Assembly (NCBI GenBank): GCA_903940225.1 | Contig: CAJAKC010000022.1 | Location: forward strand, 97,116-161,115 | Source: an uncultured Microbacteriaceae bacterium | Lineage (GTDB): Bacteria > Actinomycetota > Actinomycetes > Actinomycetales > Microbacteriaceae | DNA: 64,000 nucleotides | Direction of reading: 5' to 3' | In this document: positions 44,121-52,672 of the stretch, piece after piece | How the letters are laid out: every line of letters begins with the position of its first letter | Numbering within the stretch: the stretch's first letter is position 1 | Notes under the pieces: generated by a model | What the model was told of the DNA's origin: nothing | The model's database searches: none | Seen by the model: the letters and a program-made list of their open reading frames with translations, nothing else | Translations under genes and position numbers: made by a program

Positions 44121-44696
44121 ATGCTTCTCAGTGATCGCGACATCCGTGCCGAGCTCGAATCGGGCCGTGTTCAGCTCGATCCGCTCGACCTGAACATGAT
44201 CCAGCCGTCCAGCATTGACGTGCGGTTGGACAAGTTCTTTCGGCTGTTCGACAACCACAAGTACCCGTTCATTGACCCGGCCGAGGAACAACCCGACCTG
44301 ACACGAGCGGTTGAGGTTGCCGGTGACGAAGCGTTCATCTTGCACCCGGGTGAATTCGTTCTCGGCAGCACGTTTGAACTGGTCACACTGCCCGACGACA
44401 TCGCGGCCCGCCTCGAGGGTAAGTCGTCACTCGGTCGGCTCGGCCTGCTCACGCACTCGACCGCCGGTTTCGTTGACCCCGGTTTTTCGGGGCACGTCAC
44501 GCTGGAACTGTCGAATGTTGCGACCCTGCCCATCAAGCTGTGGCCGGGCATGAAAATTGGCCAGTTGTGTTTCTTCCGACTGACGTCAGCCAGTGAACAT
44601 CCTTACGGCAGCGAAAAGTACGGTAGCCGATATCAGGGACAGCGCGGACCGACGGCGTCGCGTTCGTTCAAGAACTTCCACAAGTCCGCGCTTTAG
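44121..44696 (+). CDS. dcd: dCTP deaminase
   Basis: A 191-residue Dcd: [21 protein letters not shown], then [14 protein letters not shown] and [33 protein letters not shown] with the catalytic Glu. It deaminates dCTP to dUTP for thymidylate synthesis; actinobacterial enzymes of this size are often bifunctional and also hydrolyse dUTP to dUMP, which cannot be decided here by eye. It overlaps the convergent nhaA by 4 nt. Confidence 0.95.
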   Translation: MLLSDRDIRAELESGRVQLDPLDLNMIQPSSIDVRLDKFFRLFDNHKYPFIDPAEEQPDLTRAVEVAGDEAFILHPGEFVLGSTFELVTLPDDIAARLEGKSSLGRLGLLTHSTAGFVDPGFSGHVTLELSNVATLPIKLWPGMKIGQLCFFRLTSASEHPYGSEKYGSRYQGQRGPTASRSFKNFHKSAL

Positions 44697-45847
44697 GCGG
44701 CAACGCGTTTCGCGACGACAAACGACGCGACGGCGCCGATGACGGACGCAACCACAACCGCCGCGGTTCCCACGGCGCCGGACGACGAGTCTCCCAGAGC
44801 CAATTCGTTGATGAGCAGCGCGACGGTGAAGCCGATCGACGAAATCGTTCCGATCAGCCACATGTCACCCTGATTGAGCGACGGGTCGCGGCGTCCGCCA
44901 AAGACGCGTTCGGCAATCCACACGAACAACACGATTCCTAGAGGCTTTCCCACCAACAAGCCGACGACGATTCCGGCAAACACCGGCGATGTGGTGGCCG
45001 AGGCACCGATGACAGCGAGGTCGACTCCGGCGGAAACCAAGACGAACAGGGGAATCGCGAGATAAGAGGAAACGGGCAGGAAAACCGCCAGAGCCCGGTC
45101 GGCGAGCGACTTTTTTCGCGACGATGCGCGTGTTGCAAGCAGCAGGCCGAGAGCAACCCCGGCGACCGTTGCGTGGACACCGGATTGGAAGACCAACCAC
45201 CAGATTCCGAGGCCGACGGCCACGAGCACAACGGGGTGACCGAATCGGGTTTTCTGCAGAACAGCGAACAAGCCCAGCGCGAGCAGCGCTCCGACGAAAT
45301 ACAGGGGTTGCAGGCTCGGGGTGTAGAACAGCGCAATGACGAGGATTGCACCGAGGTCGTCAACGACGGCCAACGCAAGAAGGAATACGCGCAGAGCTGG
45401 ATTCGACTTCGGCGCAACGAGCGCCAGAACCGCCAGGGCAAATGCGATGTCCGTCGCCATCGGAATTCCCCACCCGACAGCAGTCGCCTGACCGGCGTTG
45501 AAGGCCACATAGATGAGGGCGGGCAGCACCATGCCACCGATGGCGGCCGCAACAGGAACCAGCGCTTTGCGCGGGGAATTCAGCGAGCCAACCGTGAATT
45601 CGTGACGCAGTTCGATACCGATGACGAAGAAGAAGAAGGCGAGCAGGAAATCGGCTGCCCACGCATGCACGTCGAGAGTGAGCCCGGGGAACCCGAATTT
45701 CCAGTGGATGAGGGCATCGTACGACCAGGCAAAAGGAGAATTCACCCACACAATGGCGACGATAGCCACGGCGATGGTGATGATTCCCGTGCGCGTCTCG
45801 GCGGACAGAACAGCCCTCAACCAGTTGGAAATCCTGGCGCGAACCAT
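44693..45847 (-). CDS. nhaA: Na+/H+ antiporter NhaA
   Basis: A 384-residue antiporter with about 12 membrane segments. Key motifs are [29 protein letters not shown] and [20 protein letters not shown] with the two adjacent aspartates essential for ion binding, and the C-terminal [18 protein letters not shown]. It exchanges internal Na+ for external H+, helping with salt and pH. ATG at 45847 overlaps the idi TAA stop by one base (TAATG), so it is coupled to idi in the carotenoid locus. Confidence 0.94.
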   Translation of the reverse strand: MVRARISNWLRAVLSAETRTGIITIAVAIVAIVWVNSPFAWSYDALIHWKFGFPGLTLDVHAWAADFLLAFFFFVIGIELRHEFTVGSLNSPRKALVPVAAAIGGMVLPALIYVAFNAGQATAVGWGIPMATDIAFALAVLALVAPKSNPALRVFLLALAVVDDLGAILVIALFYTPSLQPLYFVGALLALGLFAVLQKTRFGHPVVLVAVGLGIWWLVFQSGVHATVAGVALGLLLATRASSRKKSLADRALAVFLPVSSYLAIPLFVLVSAGVDLAVIGASATTSPVFAGIVVGLLVGKPLGIVLFVWIAERVFGGRRDPSLNQGDMWLIGTISSIGFTVALLINELALGDSSSGAVGTAAVVVASVIGAVASFVVAKRVAA

Positions 45848-46377
45848 TAGCTCAGTTTCGACTCGACGAGCTGTTCGTGCTGCCAGACAAGCCAGGGACT
45901 GAAAGCAAAAGGGGCGCCTTCGATTGCAGCGCGCAAACTGTCGGGCGACACCCATCGCCATTCGGCGACCTCGTCCGGGGAAGGATTCGGGTCGGTCACC
46001 GCGAGCGCACCGAAAACGGGGCAGATTTCGTTTTCGACGATTCCCGAAGCGTCGACGGCACGATAGCGAAAGTCGGGAAGCACCGAATGAATGGTCGTGA
46101 TTTCCATCCCCAGTTCCTGTCGAGCACGTCTGTGAATCGCGTCCTCGATCGCCTCGTCTGGAGCGGGGTGACCGCAAAACGAGTTCGTCCAGACCCCGGG
46201 CCACGTCGCTTTAGTCAGGGCGCGACGGGTCACCAGTATCTCGCCGGCCGCGTTCGTGACGTGGCACGAGAACGCGAAATGCAAGGGAGTTTCTGTCGTG
46301 TGCACGCCTGATTTGGGCGCAGTCCCCACAGGCGCGCCCATTTCGTCAACCAGGACGACCAACTCTTCGACACTCAC
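45847..46377 (-). CDS. idi: Isopentenyl-diphosphate delta-isomerase (type 1)
   Basis: A 176-residue Nudix-fold isomerase that interconverts IPP and DMAPP, the C5 units for carotenoids. TWPGVWTNSFCGHPAPDEAI carries the active-site cysteine in a TNSxCxHP motif, and ENEICPVFGAL the second catalytic Glu region; the Nudix helix is AIHRRARQELGM. The GTG start is 6 nt after TAGCCT on the minus strand (46384-46389), next to the divergent crtB promoter. It forms a two-gene operon with nhaA. Confidence 0.95.
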   Translation of the reverse strand: MSVEELVVLVDEMGAPVGTAPKSGVHTTETPLHFAFSCHVTNAAGEILVTRRALTKATWPGVWTNSFCGHPAPDEAIEDAIHRRARQELGMEITTIHSVLPDFRYRAVDASGIVENEICPVFGALAVTDPNPSPDEVAEWRWVSPDSLRAAIEGAPFAFSPWLVWQHEQLVESKLS

Positions 46378-46380
46378 CTA

Positions 46381-46396
46381 CTCAGGCTATCCTGAG
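46381..46396. promoter_or_regulatory. Divergent idi / crtB promoter with inverted repeat
   Basis: CTCAGG-CTAT-CCTGAG is a perfect inverted repeat with 6-bp arms. It contains TAGCCT for idi (minus, 46384-46389) and TATCCT for the crt operon (plus, 46388-46393), which share two bases. Each is 6 nt from a GTG codon (46377 and 46400). A protein bound here would control both operons. Confidence 0.65.
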
Positions 46397-46399
46397 AGG

Positions 46400-46438
46400 G
46401 TGCTTTGGGTAAATATCTGCGTGGAGGAGTGGGAATGA
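46400..46438 (+). CDS. Predicted leaderless 12-codon upstream ORF before crtB
   Basis: A GTG 6 nt after TATCCT opens a reading frame of 12 codons (VLWVNICVEEWE, first codon read as Met) that ends in TGA overlapping the crtB ATG as ATGA. The crtB ribosome binding site GGAGGAG lies inside it. By the leaderless rule of this window the mRNA would begin at or next to this GTG. Expression is a prediction; the alternative is that this is only a 35-nt 5' leader. Confidence 0.35.
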   Translation: MLWVNICVEEWE

Positions 46439-47295
46439 GTCGGTTAGATCTCTACACCACGGTCGCGCAAAAAACGGCGTCACTCGTCATTCGCGACTAT
46501 TCAACGTCGTTTGGCCTGGCGTCGCGAATCCTTGCCCATGATTCGCGCCAGCACATCGACAACGTCTATGCGCTCGTTCGATTGGCCGACGAGGTTGTCG
46601 ACGGCGTTGCGGTCGAAGCCGGACTCGCTAGTTCTAAAGTTCGACTGTCTCTGGACGAACTTGAACGCGACACATATAGCGCGATGGAGTCGGGGTATTC
46701 AACGAACCTTATTGTTCACGCCTTTGCCCATACCGCTCGTGAAGTGGGAATAGCCCACGACATTGTTGAACCCTTTTTCACCTCTATGCGGATGGACCTT
46801 TCCGACCGCACGTACACCCAGAAATCGTTCGACACCTATGTCTATGGTTCGGCGGAGGTCGTTGGGCTGATGTGCCTCGCCGTTTTCATCCGTGGAAACA
46901 AGCCGACGCCCGCCGAGTCCACAATCCTTGTTGCCGGTGCTCGCTCATTGGGTGCCGCGTTTCAAAAGGTGAACTTTTTGCGCGACCTTTCGGCGGATGT
47001 TGATGGTTTGGGACGCTCGTATTTCCCCGGCGTGCAAATTGATACGTTCAGTGAATCCGACAAAACACGCATCTGCGACGACATCGACAATGACCTTGAG
47101 CGCGCCGCCGCGACCATGCCCCTGCTCCCCGCCGATGCCCGCCGTGCGGTTGGCTTGGCGCACGGATTGTTCGCGTCACTCAACGCGAAGATTCGCCGCA
47201 CCCCGGCTGAAATTCTCAAGACGAGCCGCATCCGCGTCAGTGATCCCGAGAAATTCCTGATCGCTGCGCGAGTAATGATCGGAGGAACCACATGA
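46435..47295 (+). CDS. crtB: Phytoene synthase
   Basis: A 286-residue squalene/phytoene synthase that condenses two GGPP into phytoene. The two Mg-diphosphate-binding aspartate motifs are LADEVVDGV and NFLRDLSADVDGLGRSYFP. ATG at 46435 has GGAGGAG 6-8 nt upstream. No crtE (GGPP synthase) gene is next to it, so GGPP must come from elsewhere. It is the first of five overlapping carotenoid genes; the next, crtI, starts 4 nt before its stop. Confidence 0.93.
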   Translation: MSRLDLYTTVAQKTASLVIRDYSTSFGLASRILAHDSRQHIDNVYALVRLADEVVDGVAVEAGLASSKVRLSLDELERDTYSAMESGYSTNLIVHAFAHTAREVGIAHDIVEPFFTSMRMDLSDRTYTQKSFDTYVYGSAEVVGLMCLAVFIRGNKPTPAESTILVAGARSLGAAFQKVNFLRDLSADVDGLGRSYFPGVQIDTFSESDKTRICDDIDNDLERAAATMPLLPADARRAVGLAHGLFASLNAKIRRTPAEILKTSRIRVSDPEKFLIAARVMIGGTT

Positions 47296-48863
47296 CCCAG
47301 AAACGTGTTGTCATCATTGGCGGAGGAATGGGCGGCCTGTCCGCATCGGGGCTGTTGGCTCGTGACGGCTACGACGTCACCCTGCTCGAGGCGTTGCCGA
47401 ACATCGGTGGTCGAGCGGGTTCGTGGTCTAAAGACGGATTCCGTTTTGACACCGGGCCGTCGTGGTATCTGATGCCGGAGGTTTTTGACCACTGGTACCG
47501 ATTGATGGGAACCAGCGCGAAAGAACAACTCGACTTGCACGTCCTCGATCCCGGATATCGCGTCTTCTTTGAACCAAAGGGGAACGGTTCGGCCGAGCAC
47601 ATTGATGTTGAGGTTGGCCGTGAAGAGAACCTTGACCTGTTCGAACAGATCGAACCGGGGTCGCGCGCAGCGATGTCGAAGTACCTTGACTCGGCGACCG
47701 AAACCTACGAATTCGCGAAGAGGTATTTCTTGTACACCGCGTTCGTCAAGTTGGGGCCGTTGCTCAAGCGCGAGGTGCTGGTTCGAGCAGGAACCCTAGC
47801 GCGACTCCTCTTGACCAAGATTTGGGGTTTCGCCGGCCGTTCGGTGAAGACCCTTCGCGCCAAGCAAATCCTGGGTTATCCCGCGGTTTTCCTCGGCACC
47901 AGCCCTTTCGACGCACCCGCGATGTTCCACCTCATGAGCCACCTCGACCTGGTTGACGGTGTTCTCTATGCTCAGGGCGGATTCACCCGAGTGATGGAGT
48001 CCATCCGCGACCTTTCCATTGCCGCCGGTGCTGAAGTTCGCACGAATGCCCGCGTGACCCGCATCAACGTCGATTCGTTCGGCAACGCAACCGGAGTCAC
48101 CTACACGGACAAGGTTGGTGCATCGCACACGATCGATGCCGACATCGTGGTGTCCGGGGCCGACCTGCACCACACGGAAACCACGATGCTGCCACTCGAG
48201 CAGCAGACGTTCCCCGAAACATGGTGGGAAAACAAGAAGCCCAGTCCTGGCGCGATTCTGTTGTACCTGGGCATCAAGGGCGACCTGCCGAACCTTTTGC
48301 ACCACAGCCTCTTCTTCACCGAGGACTGGGATGCAAACTTCAGCCAGATCTTCACCGACAAGCCGACGATGCCGAATCCTGCGTCGTTCTACGTTTGCAC
48401 GCCCTCCAAGTCCGACAACGAGGTTGCGCCCGCCGGACACTCGAATGTTTTCGTACTCGTCCCGTGCCCGGCCGATGTTTCTCTCGGCAAGGGAGGGCTC
48501 GACGGGAAGGGCGACCGCAGCGTCGAAGAGGTCGCCGACCGAACCATCGACGCGATAGCGCACTGGGCGAACATCCCCGACTTCCGTGAGCGAATCGTGT
48601 TGCGCCGAACCGTCGGCCCCGCCGATTTCGAAGCAGACCTGGGCGCCTGGAAGGGCAACTCGCTCGGCCCCGCACACACGCTCACCCAGAGTGCGCTGTT
48701 CCGCGCGACGAACAAGTCAAAGAAGGTCGAGGGACTTTACTACGTCGGTTCGGGAACAGTGCCCGGAATCGGCCTGCCGATGTGCATGATTTCGGCCGAA
48801 GTGCTCCTCAAAAGGTTGCGCGGGGATCACTCCGCCGGACCGCTCCCTGATAAGGCAATCTAA
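47292..48863 (+). CDS. crtI: Phytoene desaturase
   Basis: A 523-residue FAD-dependent CrtI that converts phytoene to lycopene. The N-terminal dinucleotide fold reads VVIIGGGMGGLSASGLLARDG, RAGSWSKDGFRFDTGPSWYL follows, and the C-terminal bacterial-type phytoene dehydrogenase signature is GLYYVGSGTVPGIGLPMCM. Full length. It overlaps crtB by 4 nt and the next gene by one base (TAATG), showing a tightly coupled operon. Confidence 0.95.
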   Translation: MTQKRVVIIGGGMGGLSASGLLARDGYDVTLLEALPNIGGRAGSWSKDGFRFDTGPSWYLMPEVFDHWYRLMGTSAKEQLDLHVLDPGYRVFFEPKGNGSAEHIDVEVGREENLDLFEQIEPGSRAAMSKYLDSATETYEFAKRYFLYTAFVKLGPLLKREVLVRAGTLARLLLTKIWGFAGRSVKTLRAKQILGYPAVFLGTSPFDAPAMFHLMSHLDLVDGVLYAQGGFTRVMESIRDLSIAAGAEVRTNARVTRINVDSFGNATGVTYTDKVGASHTIDADIVVSGADLHHTETTMLPLEQQTFPETWWENKKPSPGAILLYLGIKGDLPNLLHHSLFFTEDWDANFSQIFTDKPTMPNPASFYVCTPSKSDNEVAPAGHSNVFVLVPCPADVSLGKGGLDGKGDRSVEEVADRTIDAIAHWANIPDFRERIVLRRTVGPADFEADLGAWKGNSLGPAHTLTQSALFRATNKSKKVEGLYYVGSGTVPGIGLPMCMISAEVLLKRLRGDHSAGPLPDKAI

Positions 48864-49168
48864 TGACAGGCCTGTACCTCGGGCTGCTGTGTGTGTCCCT
48901 GGTGGGGACAGTTTTGCTGGACTACCGCAACAAACTCGCTCTGTTCGATGACCCACGACGAACCGTTGTTGTCATCGTTGTGTCCGTCATTTTCTTTGTC
49001 GGTTGGGATATGGCAGGCGTCGCCAACGGAGTCTTTTTCAAGGGCGACAGCGACCTGTTGATCGGATGGGACATCGCGACCGAGATCCCAATGGAAGAGG
49101 TCCTGTTTCTCACTCTCCTATCGCACACCGCGATTCTTGCTTGGCGATTTCTCGAGAGACGGCGATGA
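48863..49168 (+). CDS. crtYe: Heterodimeric lycopene/C50 carotenoid cyclase subunit 1
   Basis: A 101-residue membrane protein with three helices and the lycopene cyclase domain motif EIPMEEVLF (P-x-E-E) near residue 78. In Actinobacteria two such small proteins form a cyclase: CrtYc/Yd act on lycopene, CrtYe/Yf on C50 flavuxanthin-type carotenoids. The presence of crtEb downstream favours the C50 type. It overlaps the next subunit by 4 nt (ATGA). Confidence 0.85.
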   Translation: MTGLYLGLLCVSLVGTVLLDYRNKLALFDDPRRTVVVIVVSVIFFVGWDMAGVANGVFFKGDSDLLIGWDIATEIPMEEVLFLTLLSHTAILAWRFLERRR

Positions 49169-49470
49169 ACTTCACCTATCTGTTGATGTCGATTCCGTTC
49201 TTGTCGTTGGCGATTGGAACGACAACACTGGCGGCGTGGAAGTTCGGGTTGCACATTCATAGCCTCGTCATTCCGACCGCGGTGCTGCTCGCGACGACGG
49301 CGGTGTTCGACAACCTCATCATTGGGGTTGGGCTAGTCGCATATGACGAATCGAGAATCCTCGGTCTGTACATCGGCCTCGCCCCCATCGAGGACTTTCT
49401 CTATGCGATGGTTGCGGTGCTGCTCGCCGCGAGCTTGTGGCACATTCTGCGACGCAAGGAATCCCGATGA
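49165..49470 (+). CDS. crtYf: Heterodimeric lycopene/C50 carotenoid cyclase subunit 2
   Basis: A 101-residue membrane protein with three helices and LAPIEDFLYAM (P-x-E-D), the partner motif of the two-subunit cyclase. ATG at 49165 overlaps the stop of subunit 1 as ATGA; its own stop overlaps the prenyltransferase start in the same way. Ring type (beta, epsilon or gamma) cannot be predicted by eye. Confidence 0.85.
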   Translation: MNFTYLLMSIPFLSLAIGTTTLAAWKFGLHIHSLVIPTAVLLATTAVFDNLIIGVGLVAYDESRILGLYIGLAPIEDFLYAMVAVLLAASLWHILRRKESR

Positions 49471-50327
49471 ACCTTTTGCGAAATGTGTTCATGTCCTCCC
49501 GACCGCTGTCGTGGGTCAACACCGCCTACCCTTTCGCCGCCGGCTACCTCATCACGACCGGGCGCATCGACCTCACGCTCGTTCTCGGCACACTGTTTTT
49601 CTTTGTGCCGTACAACGTCGCAATGTATGGAATCAACGATGTGTTCGATTACGAATCCGACCTTCGCAATCCCCGAAAAGGTGGGGTCGAGGGCGCGGTG
49701 TTAAGGCCGGAATACCACCGAGCCATGCTGTGGATCAGCGTGCTCGTGTGCGTGCCCTTCGTCGCCTATCTGCTCGCCGTCGGCACGGTGCTGTCCAACG
49801 CAGTACTCGCACTGTCACTCTTCGCGCTCGTCGCGTATTCGGCAAAGGGCTTGAGGTTCAAAGAGCGCCCCTTCCTCGATTCCGTTACCTCGAGCTTCCA
49901 TTTCGTCAGCCCAGCGCTGTTCGGAATTGTCATGGCGGCGGGAACCATTGATTCCGCCGAATGGTTGATCCTCGGCGCGTTCTTCCTCTGGGGAGTCGGG
50001 TCACACGCCTTCGGTGCGGTGCAGGACATCATCGCCGATCGCGAGGGCGGATTGGGGTCCGTAGCAACCGCCATGGGAGCCGCGTGGACGGTCCGATTCG
50101 CCGTCGCCTGTTATGTCACGGCAGGCCTCCTGTTGGCCGTCGCCCCGGGGTACGCTCCGTGGGTTGCGCTCGTCGCGGTGATATACATTGCGGCGATTGT
50201 CCAGTGGTGGAACGTGTCCGACGCGAACTCCGGTGACGCAAATCGCGGCTGGAAGCGGTTCCTAGCCCTCAACTTCATCTCGGGTGCCGTCGTGACGTTG
50301 GCGTTTTTGACAGAGCTCAAGCGCTAA
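49467..50327 (+). CDS. crtEb: UbiA-family prenyltransferase (lycopene elongase)
   Basis: A 286-residue polytopic prenyltransferase with about eight helices. The two Asp-rich prenyl-diphosphate motifs are YGINDVFDYESDLRNPRKGG and VQDIIADREGGLGS. In C50 carotenoid clusters this enzyme adds DMAPP units to both ends of lycopene before cyclisation; the cluster order crtB-crtI-crtYe-crtYf-crtEb equals that of Corynebacterium decaprenoxanthin. It is the last gene and is followed by a hairpin. Confidence 0.88.
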   Translation: MNLLRNVFMSSRPLSWVNTAYPFAAGYLITTGRIDLTLVLGTLFFFVPYNVAMYGINDVFDYESDLRNPRKGGVEGAVLRPEYHRAMLWISVLVCVPFVAYLLAVGTVLSNAVLALSLFALVAYSAKGLRFKERPFLDSVTSSFHFVSPALFGIVMAAGTIDSAEWLILGAFFLWGVGSHAFGAVQDIIADREGGLGSVATAMGAAWTVRFAVACYVTAGLLLAVAPGYAPWVALVAVIYIAAIVQWWNVSDANSGDANRGWKRFLALNFISGAVVTLAFLTELKR

Positions 50328-50331
50328 CGAC

Positions 50332-50363
50332 TGAGGCCCCGCATCTTTTGACACGGGACCTCA
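50332..50363. terminator. Possible bidirectional terminator between crtEb and the MFS gene
   Basis: TGAGG(C)CCCG at 50332-50341 can pair with CGGG(A)CCTCA at 50354-50363, with one internal mismatch and a 12-nt loop containing TTTT. It sits between two convergent genes. There is no clear T run on either side. Confidence 0.4.
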
Positions 50364-50373
50364 AGCGCGAGAA

Positions 50374-51717
50374 CTAGCGCACGAACTTGGGGCGCAAGGG
50401 AAGCATTAGCAACAGACCTGCGCCGAGAACGAGGACGATTCCGAGGATGCCCCAGTAGTCCGCACCTCCCCAGCCGACGAACAGTGCGAAGAACATCGGG
50501 GTGAGGAACGAGATGGCGCGACCGGTGGTGGCGTAGAGACCGTAGAGTTCACCTTCGGTACCGACAGGTGCAAGGCGTCCGATGAGTGAACGGCCGGATG
50601 CCTGGGCGGGGCCGACGAACAGTGTCAGTAACAGTCCGCCAACCCAGAACACGGTGGGACCGCCCTCGTGCAGCAGGAAGAGAGCCGAGCCGGTGATGAC
50701 GAGCCCCGCGAGTGACCAGGTGATGACCGTCTTGGACGAGAAGCGGTCGTCGAGGAATCCGGCGGCGAAGACACCGATGCCGGCAACGAGGTTTCCCGCG
50801 ATGGCGAAGAGGATGACCTCGGTGTCGCCCAGTCCGAATACCTTTCCGGCGAGAATTCCACCAAACGTGAAGACACCCGCGAGCCCGTCGCGGAACACGG
50901 CACTGGAGAGAAGGAAGTAGAAGGTTTCGCGGCTGTGCTTGCGCAGCTCGTTGATCTTGCGGAACACCTTGCGATACGAGTCGATGATTCCCTTTCCGGC
51001 GTCGGGGTCGACGGCGGTGTTTTCGGGGATCGCGAGCATGATCGGGATGGAGAAGACCGCCGACCACAACGCGGCGAATACCGCGAGCACGCGAATGTTC
51101 ATGCCGTTTTCGGCCGTCAGCCCGAACCAATAGGGCGGTTCGCCGAGGATGAAACCAATGAGGGCGATGAGCAGCACGATGATTCCGCCGACGTATCCCA
51201 TTCCCCAACCGAAGCCCGAGATGCGGCCGATGTTAGACGAGTTCGAGATTTGCATGAGCATCGCGTTGTAGTTGACGTTGGCCATCTCGTAGAACACCGT
51301 CGCGATGGTCACGAGGACGATTCCGTAGGTGAAGAAGCTCGGCTTTGCTTCAACCGAGAACATCGCCAGAGTCGTCAGAACGACGATGAGCGTGTTGATT
51401 CCCAGCCAGCGCTTGCGACGCCCGCCCTGGTCGGTGCGCTGCCCGACGATGGGGGCGATGATCGCGACGACGATTCCACCCACAGCAAGGGCCCAACCGA
51501 ACTGCGCGGTCAGGCCGGCGCTCGCGGCAATGTAAACAGGGTCCTTGTCGCCTAGGGCGACGATCGCGGGATCAAGGAAGTAGTCCGACACGATGTATCG
51601 GGCGAAGATGAACGTCGTGATGATGACGGAGAAGGCGGATGTTCCCCAATCCCACAGCGCCCACGAGAGCTTCTGACGGTAGGGGACTTTGGGAGCAACG
51701 GCACTGTTAGCATTCAT
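50374..51717 (-). CDS. MFS transporter of the UMF1/Atg22-like group
   Basis: A 447-residue major-facilitator protein with about 12 transmembrane helices. The N-terminus LSWALWDWGTSAFSVIITTFIFARYI (read in two parts) is typical of the UMF1/Atg22-like MFS branch, and GQRTDQGGRRKRWL is the loop 2-3 motif. Related proteins export amino acids or nucleosides, but the substrate here is unknown. ATG at 51717 is chosen because TAGCGT lies 7 nt upstream on the minus strand; the longer frame overlaps the neighbouring gene. Confidence 0.85.
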   Translation of the reverse strand: MNANSAVAPKVPYRQKLSWALWDWGTSAFSVIITTFIFARYIVSDYFLDPAIVALGDKDPVYIAASAGLTAQFGWALAVGGIVVAIIAPIVGQRTDQGGRRKRWLGINTLIVVLTTLAMFSVEAKPSFFTYGIVLVTIATVFYEMANVNYNAMLMQISNSSNIGRISGFGWGMGYVGGIIVLLIALIGFILGEPPYWFGLTAENGMNIRVLAVFAALWSAVFSIPIMLAIPENTAVDPDAGKGIIDSYRKVFRKINELRKHSRETFYFLLSSAVFRDGLAGVFTFGGILAGKVFGLGDTEVILFAIAGNLVAGIGVFAAGFLDDRFSSKTVITWSLAGLVITGSALFLLHEGGPTVFWVGGLLLTLFVGPAQASGRSLIGRLAPVGTEGELYGLYATTGRAISFLTPMFFALFVGWGGADYWGILGIVLVLGAGLLLMLPLRPKFVR

Positions 51718-51720
51718 GCC

Positions 51721-51743
51721 CCCCACGCTACTAGCGTGAGGGG
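51721..51743. promoter_or_regulatory. Inverted repeat at the MFS transporter promoter
   Basis: ACGCTA-C-TAGCGT (51725-51737) is a perfect inverted repeat flanked by CCCC and GAGGGG that extend it imperfectly. On the minus strand its TAGCGT is the predicted -10, 7 nt before the MFS ATG. Confidence 0.5.
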
Positions 51744-51769
51744 CATGACGGAAGAGGCTGCCGGGGCGA

Positions 51770-52597
51770 TTATGCCTGGCGGCGACGGAGGGCAATGACG
51801 CCACCCGCGGCGAGTGCGGCACCACCAGCGAGTGCAGCGAGGTACAGCGAGCCGCCCACACCAGTCGGCGCGAGTTCATCGCCCGAGGTTTCCTCGAGGA
51901 TTTGACCGATCCAGATGCGCTGCGAACTCTCGGCTCCATCCTCGGTCCAGGTGTTGATGCTGATCTGCGAGATCGCTGCGGAGGGGCGAACCCAACCCGT
52001 TGACCCATCAGTATTCCAGGGCGCGTCACCCATTTGCACGGTTACTGAGTCAAGCGCGTCCACGAGCGGAACATCTTCAGTGTTGCTCAGATCGTCCCAG
52101 TTGAAGCCGAGCATGGTTGCCGTTCCGATAATGTCGGCGGCGGCGATGTTGTTGTCGACATCGTCGTACATTTGAATTTCGGTGCGGTCGGAGTCGATAT
52201 CGCTGATAGCGAGAACCAACTGCCCTGCGGGAACCGGGCTAGCGAATGTGATTTCTGTCCAGACAGCGTCGGCGTTATAAGTGCTGACTTTGAGGAAGTT
52301 ATCGTCGGTCGATGTTTGGTTTGCACCGACGATCGCACCAACCGGGGCATTCACAGTAAATCCCTCACCCTCGCCGTCGGGCGAATAAAAGCCGTATGTG
52401 TTTTCGTTGGAGACCATGATCTCTGCGTCAGGGAAGTTGGGGTTGGTAAATGTCACCGCTCCGTCAAAACCGTTTAAGCTGTCACCGAAAACTCCCCATT
52501 CGGCGACGTTTGCTGCAGACGCCGGCAGTGCAACCGAAAAAGTGGTGATGGCGACGAGGCCAAGGATGGCGCCCATTGTGCGTGATGCGAACTTCAT
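51770..52597 (-). CDS. LAPTG-anchored surface protein of unknown function
   Basis: A 275-residue exported protein. A signal peptide (about 1-29, ending LPASA-ANV) is followed by an acidic beta-rich domain with a tail sorting signal: LAPTG, a hydrophobic helix and RRR at the very end. LAxTG is the motif for class E sortases in high-GC Gram-positives, so the protein is probably attached covalently to the cell wall. The start is ATG 52597 with GGAAGGA about 6 nt upstream. The mature domain (NPNFPDAEIMVSNENTYGF) is not a family I recognise. No sortase is in the window. Confidence 0.75.
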   Translation of the reverse strand: MKFASRTMGAILGLVAITTFSVALPASAANVAEWGVFGDSLNGFDGAVTFTNPNFPDAEIMVSNENTYGFYSPDGEGEGFTVNAPVGAIVGANQTSTDDNFLKVSTYNADAVWTEITFASPVPAGQLVLAISDIDSDRTEIQMYDDVDNNIAAADIIGTATMLGFNWDDLSNTEDVPLVDALDSVTVQMGDAPWNTDGSTGWVRPSAAISQISINTWTEDGAESSQRIWIGQILEETSGDELAPTGVGGSLYLAALAGGAALAAGGVIALRRRQA

Positions 52598-52672
52598 TGT
52601 GAATCCTTCCGATGGGTATAGAAAGTTTAGCAAATAGGCCGACGCATTTCAAACATTGCCCGCAGGCGGAAA

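Noticed and set aside
44693..46204. A 503-residue frame for NhaA
   Set aside because: The extra N-terminus is antisense to nothing but overlaps idi almost fully and has no membrane character; the NhaA family starts at the ATG at 45847 which overlaps the idi stop.
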